From the NCBI GenBank assembly GCA_038748775.1, contig JBCDIT010000001.1, positions 1-64,000 of the forward strand: a stretch of DNA of 64,000 bases, in the 5' to 3' direction. The DNA comes from DAIQNV01 sp038748775 (GTDB lineage Bacteria; Planctomycetota; Phycisphaerae; Phycisphaerales; UBA1924). The notes under the pieces were generated by a model. The model ran no database searches and was not told where the DNA came from. It was given only the letters and a program-made list of their open reading frames with translations. Positions within the stretch are counted from its first letter, which is position 1; each line of letters begins with the position of its first letter. The translations under genes were made by a program, and so were the position numbers. Below, piece by piece: positions 16,867 through 24,991 of this stretch.

Positions 16867-18384
16867 TTACGGGCAACCAGCGAGGAACGACTCGATGAAC
16901 GCATCGACGTCGCTCAAGTCGATAAAGCCGAACGGAAAAGCGAGGTCGGCCACAGGGTCGCCGGCGGTGAACGCCGCGATGAACGCGTTGGTGTCCGAGA
17001 GATCAAGCACTCCGAACGGGACCGCGAGGTCGGCCGGGCAGGGCACCGAAGCGATGAACTGGCCGCCGGACGACTCGATGTCGTCACGGTAGACCGCGGT
17101 GCCTGTCCACCATGAGATGTCGCCGAACACGCTGTTGAACGTCGTGCCACCCGAGAGGACACCGGCGATGACCCACTCGCTGCCGATCTGAACGAGGACG
17201 GGGCCTCCGCTGTCTCCGGGCGCCGTCGTCGCTTCGAACTCAAGCGGAGTTGAGCTGCTGCTCGGGATCGTGTTTGCGTTGTTCGAGCCGTTGTCAAAGT
17301 CGGTCGAGATGATGTTGGTGCCGTTCGCATTCGACGGACGACCGTAGACGTCGATGATGTTCTCACCGCCCCACCGGCGGCCGTCGCCAGAGAACTGGTG
17401 GCCGACGCTGCCGAGACCGTTGAATCCGTAGCCGAGGGTCGCGCAGACCATGCCCTCGAGCGCATCGGTCTCGTCGATCAGCCGCATCGGCTCGGCGACG
17501 TTGGCTGGGACCGAAGACGTGAGCACGTGGATGGAGACGTCGCCGCCGTCGAGGAGGCTGCCGCCGCCGTCGGGGAGACTCGACGACTGGACCGTTGCGG
17601 TGAAGACTGGGCTGTTCTCGTTCGGACCAAACCTGACGAGGGTGCCGGAGCCGATGCCGCAGTGGCGTGCGCTGAGGACGACGTTCGGAGCGATGAGCGT
17701 GCCGGTACAGCCGCCGACACTGACGACCGCATCGAACGGGGCAGCGTAGTCCCTTGATCCCTGTGCGCCGATCGTGTTGTTGATGACGATTCGGGGGAAG
17801 ACGCCGTCGGCGGCCGCGGGCGAGCCCGGGGTGTACGACTTGGTATCGATCTGCCGCTGCGACAAGACAACGCCGGTCGCCGCGTCGATCACCATCTCAA
17901 AGTGGGTCGGGCTCGCCGGTGCGCCTTGGTCGGCGATCGACGTGGTGACTTCCCAGGCCAACGCGGCTTCGTTCCCGGTGCGGAACCACACCTGCCGGGC
18001 AGCCGAGTCGATCGCGTCGGGCAAGAACCTCTCGGCCAAGTCGACAGCGACGTCCTGCGCGACGTTCACGGGCCCGCGACGAAGCACCAAGTCTTCGGTC
18101 GAGTCATCGAAGACGTCAGAAACCGTTCCGTCAGCGTTCTCGATCACAAAGACTTGCGCACCGTGGATCGGGAGATCATCGACAAACTTCTGGAACACCA
18201 TCGCGTCTGACGGGGTGCCCTTGGTCGGCTCAACCATCTCAAGGTGAGCGCTGTCCTGCTGCAGATAGGCAGTCGACCGATCGTTGGCCAGGTAGGCCCG
18301 CACGCTCACTTCGTCAGCAAAGCTCGCGGCGCCCATCCACAGGCCAGCTGCGAGCACGAGTCTCGTCACCCTTGGTGTCATCAT
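16867..18384 (-). CDS. Secreted trypsin-fold serine protease with thermolysin-type propeptide and GC-type dockerin (short paralogue)
   Basis: 505 residues from the ATGATG start, matching the paralogue at 5318-7705; the frame extends to an ATG at 18399, but that contains the GGAG ribosome-binding site. Signal peptide 1-23; FTP/PepSY-like propeptide (about 24-186) with LPIHGAQVFVIENADGTV and HFEMVIDAATGVVLS; chymotrypsin-fold domain with His241 (LSARHCG), Asp282 (GGDVSIHVL) and Ser392 (GDSGGP); then, immediately after the protease, the dockerin tail of two PFGxxDLxDxxAF repeats ending AGCP. The beta-rich middle region of the long paralogue is absent. Most of the propeptide and catalytic domain is near-identical between the two, pointing to a fairly recent duplication followed by domain gain or loss. 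Confidence 0.88.
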   Translation of the reverse strand: MMTPRVTRLVLAAGLWMGAASFADEVSVRAYLANDRSTAYLQQDSAHLEMVEPTKGTPSDAMVFQKFVDDLPIHGAQVFVIENADGTVSDVFDDSTEDLVLRRGPVNVAQDVAVDLAERFLPDAIDSAARQVWFRTGNEAALAWEVTTSIADQGAPASPTHFEMVIDAATGVVLSQRQIDTKSYTPGSPAAADGVFPRIVINNTIGAQGSRDYAAPFDAVVSVGGCTGTLIAPNVVLSARHCGIGSGTLVRFGPNENSPVFTATVQSSSLPDGGGSLLDGGDVSIHVLTSSVPANVAEPMRLIDETDALEGMVCATLGYGFNGLGSVGHQFSGDGRRWGGENIIDVYGRPSNANGTNIISTDFDNGSNNANTIPSSSSTPLEFEATTAPGDSGGPVLVQIGSEWVIAGVLSGGTTFNSVFGDISWWTGTAVYRDDIESSGGQFIASVPCPADLAVPFGVLDLSDTNAFIAAFTAGDPVADLAFPFGFIDLSDVDAFIESFLAGCP

Positions 18385-18470
18385 CTTGAGAGTCTCCACG
18401 GTTCGGTGTGACAGGCGAAGGATCTCTTGTCAGCGACCAAAACGTCTGGCCCCGCCTTCGACCGTTCCAA
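18385..18470 (-). promoter_or_regulatory. Leader homologous to that of the long trypsin-fold paralogue
   Basis: The bases before this start align with 7706-7790 over about 75 bases, including the SD-proximal block, GATCTCTTG and AACGTCTGGCC (plus-strand reading). It probably holds the promoter or an untranslated leader copied with the gene. Confidence 0.5.
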
Positions 18471-18790
18471 GCTCTACCACACGAGGGCAAACAGAATACA
18501 TCAGTTGAAGGCGGAGCCCCGCGCAGAAACCATCTCGAGCCGGTCTTTTTTGGCACGGCGACCCCAGCGCACAACATGCTCGATCGAAGACCGCCGGCGC
18601 GGACCGCGGATCTCCTAACGGAGCCTTACCGGTGTCCGGTCGCGATACGCAGACCGGGATACCCTTCGCTTCCTTGAGGAATATTTCTGGACCATTCGAG
18701 CGAGCCTGACAACGGATCCCAAAGCGAGCGTGTATTGGCGGTCAATCACCGATTCGGTTGTTCGGGCGGATCGAACGGCGCTTCTCTCGC
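18471..18790. other. Intergenic region, no gene seen
   Basis: About 320 bases between the short protease leader and the 3' end of the VPS10-like gene. Short frames on both strands lack start signals or recognisable motifs. No hairpin or repeat copy was noticed. Confidence 0.5.
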
Positions 18791-21700
18791 TCAAGGACTC
18801 GGCGTGCGTCCAGGTGTCCACGGCGCGCCGAGTTCGTCGAGGTCCGCCTCGAGCGATTCCAAGCGATCGACCAGGGTGCGAAGCTCGGATCGGACGACGG
18901 CGAACGAAACAGCGGCGATCCCGTACTGCTCGCGGTGCGTCCCCGTCGGGGGGCTGGTGACGTGGAGGCGACCGGAAACGACAGCCCCGATGCGTCCGCT
19001 GATCGATGGCGTCTGCGGGATGTTTTGCGAACTGAGGGTGTCGTCCCCGGAGAGCCGCACAACGATCTGTGCTAAGTCCTTCCGTATGACTTCGAGACGC
19101 GAGACGTGCTCGGGGCCAGCGCTCGGTGTGTCGAGGATCGCCTGACGGAGGTGCTTCATGCGGTTCTCGGCTTCGCCGGCAGCGCGGATCGCCCCGATGA
19201 CTTCGCGTCGGAGGTCAGAGGCCTCGCGCGCGAACTTTAGCGTGTCCTTTGGATCGTCGGAACGCATGGTCGCGAGGTCGAGCGAGTAGACCTCGAAACG
19301 CTCAGGGCCGGCGAGGCGATCGACGTTTCCGTTGTGGTGCAGATCGAGCGTGACCGAATAGGTGCCCGGAGCAACGAGGGGGCCCGCCGGTGGCATCTGC
19401 CAATCGGGAGTGTTGGCCGACGAGAGGTTCACGGCCTGCTCCGACGGGTACCGCAGGTCCCAAGCGGTGCGATGGAACCCCTTCTGGCGCGAGCCCTTGA
19501 CGCGCCGGATGACGTTGTTCTCGGCATCGCGAACCGTCAGGATGACTTGTGGGTCAAGCTCAAGATCCTCATCACGGAAGTCGTCGATGCTGGGGTACTC
19601 CCAACCGTCTTCCTTTTCGCCTTCGTGGCGTTGCTCTTCAAGAGAGGTCAGCTTCTCGGCGAAGTGGTACGTGAAGATGGCGCCGAAGGGCGGGTTGTGG
19701 GCGGCGTAGAACGAGGCGCCTTGCGAGCCCTTCCCGTTGGTGTGTCCGAGGCGGCTGCGCTGGACATACAGAGGGGCGTCCTTCACACCGAAGAGCACCG
19801 GATCACCGGTGAGAACCTCTTCGCTAACGGTCCGGAGCGGCGAGTAGTCGTCGAGCACGTAGAACCCTCGTCCGAAAGTGCCCAGTACGACGTCGTTCTC
19901 GCGGCGTTGGATCTCGAGGTCCTGAACGGCGATCGTCGGCACCCCGCTCACCTTGATCCACGTCTCGCCGGCATCGACGGTGAAGTACGCGGCGAACTCG
20001 GTTCCCAGGAAGAGCAGGTCCGGGTTCTCGTGGTCTTGGCGGATGACGTAGCAAATATCGCGTTCCGGGAGGTCGCCGATGATCGGCTTCCAGTTTTTTC
20101 CCCGGTCGTCAGAGCGGTAGACGTAGGGCGCGAAGTCTCCCATCTTGTGGTTGTCAAAGGTCGCGAACACCACGTTCGGATCGAGCACGGAGGCGTGGAG
20201 GCAGCTCACGTAGGTCATCTCCGGGACGCCATCGATCGATTCGACCTTGCGCCAGGTCCTACCACCGTTTTCTGTAACGTGGATCAAACCATCGTCGGTC
20301 CCGACGTAGATGAGCCCTTCAACCACCGGCGATTCGTCGAGCGCGACCGCGTTCCCGTAGAACGAGGTCGAGTTGTGCTTGGCAACCGCGTCGGGCTTCT
20401 GGATGATGCCCATGACTTCGAGGGTGTTCCGGTCGATGCCTCGCGTGAGGTTCGGGCTGACGATGCTCCAGTTGTCGCCCTGGTCATCGGAGCGGAACAA
20501 GAAGTTGCCGGCGAAGTACAAGCGCTCGTTATCGTGCGGGCTCATGATCAGCGGCGTGTCCCAGTTGAACACGTAAGGCTCATCGCCCGGGCGAGCCATT
20601 GGTCGGATGTCGGCGATCTCGCCCGAGCGGCGGTCGTGACGCACGAGACCGCCGTACTGCCACTGGCTGTAGACGGTCATCGGGTCTTCGGGATCGACCA
20701 CGGTCTCATAGCCGTCGCCGCCGACGGTGATGAACCAGTTCTCGTTCATGATGCCGGCACGGTCGGTCGTTCGCGACGGCCCGCCCTGGGTGTTGTTGTC
20801 TTGGGTGCCACCGTAGATGTTGTAAAACGGCAGGGCCTGATCAACGTTCACGCGGTAGAACTGCGTGATGGGGAGATTGGCCATGAAGCGCCAGTTCTCG
20901 CCCGCATCGTGGGTGTCATAGAGCCCTCCGTCGGAGCCCACCAGCATGTGCATCGGATCTTCCGAGTCGATCCAGAGCGCGTGGTCGTCGACATGTCGGT
21001 TCACACGGGGCACCCTCTGGAACGATCGCCCTGCGTCGCGGGTGACGTGCAAATAGGTATCGAGTGAATAGACGGTGTCGACGTCCGTGGGGTGACAGAC
21101 GATCTCGTTGTAGTACTGAGGGCTTCTCGTCTCGTGGTCGCTCATCTTCGACCATGTCTCGCCGCGATCGCGCGAACGGAAGAACCCGCTCTCGCCCTTG
21201 GCCGCCTCTACGATCGCGTACACGACGTCGGGGTTGACCGGCGAGATGTCGATCCCGATCCGGCCTTTGTCTTCTTTCGGCAGTCCCTTGTTGATTTCCT
21301 TCCACGTCTTGCCGGCGTCGGTCGATTTCCAGAGCCCGCTTTCCGGCCCGCCATTGATCAGGGTCCACACGTGACGACGGCGTTGGTAGGCCGATGCGTA
21401 CATGACATCGGGATTGCGAGGATCGAGGTGGATCTCGTTGATGCCCGTCTCGTCGGAAACGTGGAGGACACACTCCCAGGTCGCGCCGCCATCGGTCGTC
21501 TTGTACAGACCTCGATCGCCGCCCGAGCTCCAGAGCGGCCCTTGTGAAGCGACAAAAACCGTGTCCGAATCACGCGGGTCGATCGCGATCATGCCGATGT
21601 GCTCGGACTCGGGAAGTCCGACGTTGGTCCAACTGTTCCCGGCATCTGTGCTCTTGTAGACGCCATCACCGAACGAGACCGAACGCTGTGAGTTGTTCTC

Positions 21701-22075
21701 GCCGGTACCGACCCACACGACGTTGGTGTCGTTGGGATCGAGGGTCACGCAACCGATTGAGTACGAGCCTTCACCGTCGAACACCGGCTCGAAGGTGATC
21801 CCGTCATTTACGGTCTTCCAGACGTTTCCGCTCGACACCGCGACGTAGTACTCCGCGTCCCGGTCCGGATTCACAGCGAGGTCACCGATCCGTCCCGACA
21901 TCAGCGCGGGGCCGATCGACCGGAACTTGAGCCCCGAGAAGGCCCCGGGGCTCATCACCGGCTCTTCTTCGTGATCGTCCTCGGTCCCGTTCGCTGGGGA
22001 CGTGAACGCCAAAGCCAAACACGAGGCAAGCCCGCCCAACATCACAAGTACTCGGCTGGAGAATCGGTCGCGCAC
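18791..22075 (-). CDS. Secreted VPS10/sortilin-like BNR-repeat beta-propeller protein
   Basis: 1094 residues from the GTG at 22073-22075, chosen because AGGGAG lies seven bases upstream and a signal peptide (VLVMLGGLASCLALAFTSPA) follows; a longer frame to 22144 adds an unsupported extension. The protein opens with FSGLKFRSIGPALMSGRIGD, typical of large planctomycete/Bacteroidota propellers annotated as VPS10 or sialidase-like. Repeated Asp-box motifs STDAGNSWTNV, TTDGGATWECV, STDAGKTWKEI, SRDRGETWSKM, SDDQGDNWSIV, SDDRGKNWKPI and TVDAGETWIKV are visible through about residue 740. The rest is a beta domain then a helical tail (LRREVIGAIRAAGEAENRMK). Role unproven: family members are exported and may bind or degrade peptides or glycans; no catalytic residues are evident. 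Confidence 0.82.
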   Translation of the reverse strand: MRDRFSSRVLVMLGGLASCLALAFTSPANGTEDDHEEEPVMSPGAFSGLKFRSIGPALMSGRIGDLAVNPDRDAEYYVAVSSGNVWKTVNDGITFEPVFDGEGSYSIGCVTLDPNDTNVVWVGTGENNSQRSVSFGDGVYKSTDAGNSWTNVGLPESEHIGMIAIDPRDSDTVFVASQGPLWSSGGDRGLYKTTDGGATWECVLHVSDETGINEIHLDPRNPDVMYASAYQRRRHVWTLINGGPESGLWKSTDAGKTWKEINKGLPKEDKGRIGIDISPVNPDVVYAIVEAAKGESGFFRSRDRGETWSKMSDHETRSPQYYNEIVCHPTDVDTVYSLDTYLHVTRDAGRSFQRVPRVNRHVDDHALWIDSEDPMHMLVGSDGGLYDTHDAGENWRFMANLPITQFYRVNVDQALPFYNIYGGTQDNNTQGGPSRTTDRAGIMNENWFITVGGDGYETVVDPEDPMTVYSQWQYGGLVRHDRRSGEIADIRPMARPGDEPYVFNWDTPLIMSPHDNERLYFAGNFLFRSDDQGDNWSIVSPNLTRGIDRNTLEVMGIIQKPDAVAKHNSTSFYGNAVALDESPVVEGLIYVGTDDGLIHVTENGGRTWRKVESIDGVPEMTYVSCLHASVLDPNVVFATFDNHKMGDFAPYVYRSDDRGKNWKPIIGDLPERDICYVIRQDHENPDLLFLGTEFAAYFTVDAGETWIKVSGVPTIAVQDLEIQRRENDVVLGTFGRGFYVLDDYSPLRTVSEEVLTGDPVLFGVKDAPLYVQRSRLGHTNGKGSQGASFYAAHNPPFGAIFTYHFAEKLTSLEEQRHEGEKEDGWEYPSIDDFRDEDLELDPQVILTVRDAENNVIRRVKGSRQKGFHRTAWDLRYPSEQAVNLSSANTPDWQMPPAGPLVAPGTYSVTLDLHHNGNVDRLAGPERFEVYSLDLATMRSDDPKDTLKFAREASDLRREVIGAIRAAGEAENRMKHLRQAILDTPSAGPEHVSRLEVIRKDLAQIVVRLSGDDTLSSQNIPQTPSISGRIGAVVSGRLHVTSPPTGTHREQYGIAAVSFAVVRSELRTLVDRLESLEADLDELGAPWTPGRTPSP

Positions 22076-22140
22076 GGTGTGTCTCCCTATCTGGATCTTG
22101 TCGTCCACTATACCGGACGCCACGGGAGTTCGTCCGAGCC

Positions 22141-22163
22141 GCACCAGCGCAGCGCGCTGGTGC
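22141..22163. promoter_or_regulatory. Perfect inverted repeat upstream of the VPS10-like gene
   Basis: Ten-base arms GCACCAGCGC/GCGCTGGTGC with an AGC loop, 66 bases before the GTG start. It could be an operator or a 5' leader hairpin. No homologous site was seen elsewhere in the window. Confidence 0.4.
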
Positions 22164-22584
22164 CGAATGCGTCACCTACCGGTCACCTCGGTGATCTCTG
22201 CCTTGATCTGGTTCGGGTCAATCAGGTCGCTGGCCTGAGCGTCGTCGAATCCAGGCTGGGCTTTGGCAATGCCTCAGACGACGGGCTATGCCGCGTCAGG
22301 GGTCTCGAAGCGCCATGTCCGATTCTCAGCGAGCATTGAGTCGTCGAATTCGGACCAGATGCAGGTGTTACCCGAGTGTCGGACTCGAGAACAAGCCGGA
22401 GGATCAACGACACAATTTGGCGTTCGTGAGCGACTGCCCACGACTCACCCCTCGCTCAAGAATGACGTCGGTCAGCATCGGGTTCGTATACGATCGTGCC
22501 ACTTGTCATTCCTTCGGCGACACCTACCCCAAAAATCCAACCACCCCCGGGTGGCATCCTGGAGGGTTCTCGTAACCTGCTCGC
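22164..22584. other. Intergenic region between divergent genes
   Basis: About 420 bases holding presumed promoters for the VPS10-like gene (minus) and the nitrilase-family gene (plus). No convincing gene, tRNA or repeat was found; small frames lack support. Confidence 0.5.
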
Positions 22585-23280
22585 ATGAAGGCTTGCCTTG
22601 CCCAGTTCAAGTCCTGCAGTGACGTCCGGATCAACCTACGTCGGCACGGCGAAGCCGTGGAACGAGCGGCGGCCGCAGGGTGTGATTTCGTGTTATTCCC
22701 GGAGCTCTCACTCACCGGCTACGAGCCGCGGATCGCGAGCAGGGAGGCGGTTGCCCCCGACGACGTGCTATTCAACCCGCTCGTGGATGCCAGTTCTGTT
22801 CACGGCATCGTCATCGCGGCCGGGATGCCCCTGAAGGCAACGAACGGCACCGAGATCGGGCTCGTGGTGTGTCGTCCTGGACGGCCGGTCGCTACGTACG
22901 CGAAGCAGATCTTGCACTCGGACGAGGTGCCCTACTTCGTTCCCGGGCATCGGCAATTAGATCTGACCGTCGGTGAACACCGGATCGCGCCGGCGATCTG
23001 TTACGAGGCGATGCTCCCGGAGCACGGTGAGGCTGCTGTTGCACGCGGCGCGACGATCTACGCAGCAAGTGTGACCAAACACGCGTCCGGGATGGAGTCA
23101 GCCCGGGCGTACCTCGCGGCCTTCGCGTCCCGGCACTCGATACCGGTGCTGTTGGTGAACGCGATCGGTCCAAGTGACACGTTCGAGTCTTCGGGCGGGT
23201 CAGTGGCTTTCAATAGTGCCGGCGCGCTGATCGATTCACTCGACGACGCAGAGGGCGAACTCGTCGTCGAGTTATCGTGA
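22585..23280 (+). CDS. Carbon-nitrogen hydrolase (nitrilase superfamily amidase)
   Basis: 231 residues, cytoplasmic. The nitrilase triad is readable: Glu40 in FPELSLTGY, Lys107 in TYAKQILHSDEVPYF and Cys139 in APAICYEAM. It should hydrolyse a small amide or carbamoyl substrate; the substrate cannot be told, although the SDEVPYFVPG stretch is like bacterial nitrilase-branch amidases. Slightly shorter than typical members (about 260-280). Its last nine bases overlap the convergent apbE gene. Confidence 0.85.
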   Translation: MKACLAQFKSCSDVRINLRRHGEAVERAAAAGCDFVLFPELSLTGYEPRIASREAVAPDDVLFNPLVDASSVHGIVIAAGMPLKATNGTEIGLVVCRPGRPVATYAKQILHSDEVPYFVPGHRQLDLTVGEHRIAPAICYEAMLPEHGEAAVARGATIYAASVTKHASGMESARAYLAAFASRHSIPVLLVNAIGPSDTFESSGGSVAFNSAGALIDSLDDAEGELVVELS

Positions 23281-24258
23281 CGAGGCCGATCCTGTGTGCT
23301 CCTCGACATGGATCAAACGAACCTCACCCAATGAAGACCCTGCATCGCTCGCGTCCTCTGGTCCAACGAGAGCGACAAGCGTGGCGATCGCATCAGCGAG
23401 CCATCCGGCATGCGCCACGACAGCAACGGCAGGGGTCTGAGCGATCGGCTGCGCCGTCGACGGATCGATAACGTGCGAGATAGCCGTCCCGTCGAGTTCG
23501 TAGAACCGATACGTGCTCCCACTCGTGGCGATCGCCTGGTTGGCGAGTCGGACGACCGGGCCGGGGACGGTCCCGTCCGACACGCCGATGACCCAGCCGT
23601 CTCGCCCGGGGGGAGGTGCGCCGACTACGAGGTCGCCACCGATCTCAACCATCGCAACGTTGTAGCCGCTTCGCTCGAGTTCAGCCAAGGCGAGATCAGC
23701 GGCCATGCCCTTGCCGATCGCACCGAAATCGAAACGCATGCTTCGTTCATTGAGGCGAACCCGTCGCGTTCGCTCGTCGATGTCGACCAAATCCATGCCG
23801 ACGCGTGTCCGAGCGCCCTCGAGTTCACCGATCTCCGGTGCGCGTCCTTCGGCGTTGGCTGAACGCCAAAGCGATGTCACCGGCCCAACCGTGATGTCGA
23901 ACGCACCGTCCGAGGCGTTGAAGACACTCTGGCTGAGTACCAAGGCATAGATGAGCAGGGGGCTGGCTGGACGCCAGACGCCATGCGGTGCGTCAGTAAG
24001 CTGCCTCGCCTCGCTGTTCGGGTTGTAGTCACTCAGGGTGTCGTCACACTCATCCAGAATCGAGAACGCACGTTGCACAGCGTCGACCGGCTCGTCGCGG
24101 GCGTACACCACCAGTCTTGCCCGGCTCCCCATCACAACTCTTGCGTATTCGAATCGTTGATCGGTAGTCTGGACGGAATGGGCCGCCCGGTTGGCCCCGG
24201 CGCACCCGGAAAGGCCAAGCGTGACGATGAGGACGATCGCGGCGAGTGTGGCATGCAT
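23272..24258 (-). CDS. apbE: FAD:protein FMN transferase (ApbE), lipoprotein
   Basis: 328 residues from the ATG at 24256-24258, chosen because it places a lipoprotein signal (VLIVTLGLSGCAG, lipobox LSGC) at the N-terminus. ApbE motifs: MGSRARLVVYA, SDYNPNSEARQLTDA, the FAD-site DFGAIGKGMAADLAL, and the metal/substrate region SGSTYRFYELDGT...SHVIDPSTAQPI. ApbE transfers FMN from FAD to a Thr of exported redox proteins such as RnfG/NqrC or periplasmic flavoproteins, using Mg2+. No obvious acceptor is encoded nearby. Its 5' end overlaps the divergent FGE-like gene by 32 bases. Confidence 0.88.
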   Translation of the reverse strand: MHATLAAIVLIVTLGLSGCAGANRAAHSVQTTDQRFEYARVVMGSRARLVVYARDEPVDAVQRAFSILDECDDTLSDYNPNSEARQLTDAPHGVWRPASPLLIYALVLSQSVFNASDGAFDITVGPVTSLWRSANAEGRAPEIGELEGARTRVGMDLVDIDERTRRVRLNERSMRFDFGAIGKGMAADLALAELERSGYNVAMVEIGGDLVVGAPPPGRDGWVIGVSDGTVPGPVVRLANQAIATSGSTYRFYELDGTAISHVIDPSTAQPIAQTPAVAVVAHAGWLADAIATLVALVGPEDASDAGSSLGEVRLIHVEEHTGSASSR

Positions 24259-24991
24259 CGGCGCGACTCTAGCGTCCGTGGCGGCGGAACCGCCGACGCG
24301 GTCGATCCGCGTCCCGGGAACCGTCGTCGAATTCGAGATCGCCAAGATCGAACGCGACGGCGCTGAGCCGCTCTGGGTCGCTCGGACCGAAGTCACTTGG
24401 GACCTGTATGACGTCTTCCTCTACGCCCTCGACGTGCCAGAGGGGGAAACCGACGTGGACGGGGTCTCTCGCCCGAGTAAGCCCTACGTCCCTCCGGATC
24501 GTGGCATGGGCCACGCTGGGTACCCGGCAATGGGTATGACAAGGGACGCGGCCGAAGCATTCTGCGTGTGGCTCGAAGCGAGGACCGGGCTTGCCGCACG
24601 TCTTCCGACACGAGACGAGTTCTCGTTCTTCGCAGCCCAGGCTGAGCAGACAGCCTCGGCGGATATCGCGTGGTCAGAAGCCAACAGCGAGCGGACAACC
24701 CATCGGGTCGGGCGACTCGAAGGGAATCACTTCGGACTGCACGACGTCCTGGGGAACGTTGCCGAATGGGTGAGCGCGGAGGGACGACCGATCGCGATGG
24801 GTGGGAGTTATCTCGATCCCGCCGACGAGTGCACACCGACCTCCGTCCAGAAGCAGTCGCGTCGATGGAACCAGTCGGACCCACAAATCCCCAAGAGTTC
24901 GTGGTGGCTCGCCGACTGCTCCTGGGTCGGGTTCCGGTTTGTGGTCGATCATGAATCCACCCGAGAGCTCGAGGAGTCTGCTCATGAGTGA
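24227..24991 (+). CDS. Secreted FGE-sulfatase-family (SUMF1-like) protein, probably non-catalytic
   Basis: 254 residues from the ATG at 24227, with a short weak signal peptide (ASVACIGATLASVAA). FGE-family landmarks: EPLWVARTEVTWDLYDVFLY, MTRDAAEAFCVWLEARTG, ARLPTRDEFSFFA, LGNVAEWV, MGGSY and a final VGFRFVV. Formylglycine-generating enzymes need two cysteines near the C-terminus; here the equivalent stretch is PQIPKSSWWLADCSWVGF with a single Cys, so sulfatase maturation is unlikely and a binding or structural role is more plausible. The gene heads an operon: its stop overlaps the downstream oxidoreductase start by eight bases. Its 5' end overlaps apbE on the opposite strand. Confidence 0.72.
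   Translation: MRTIAASVACIGATLASVAAEPPTRSIRVPGTVVEFEIAKIERDGAEPLWVARTEVTWDLYDVFLYALDVPEGETDVDGVSRPSKPYVPPDRGMGHAGYPAMGMTRDAAEAFCVWLEARTGLAARLPTRDEFSFFAAQAEQTASADIAWSEANSERTTHRVGRLEGNHFGLHDVLGNVAEWVSAEGRPIAMGGSYLDPADECTPTSVQKQSRRWNQSDPQIPKSSWWLADCSWVGFRFVVDHESTRELEESAHE

Noticed and set aside
19334..21067. 577-residue plus-strand open frame
   Set aside because: Lies wholly antisense within the VPS10-like gene; it is Val/Arg/Asp-rich with no motifs, and the minus frame has clear Asp-boxes.
22145..22584. Possible tRNA (GGTTCGGGTC-like stretch)
   Set aside because: No acceptor stem, anticodon stem or spacing consistent with a cloverleaf could be built.
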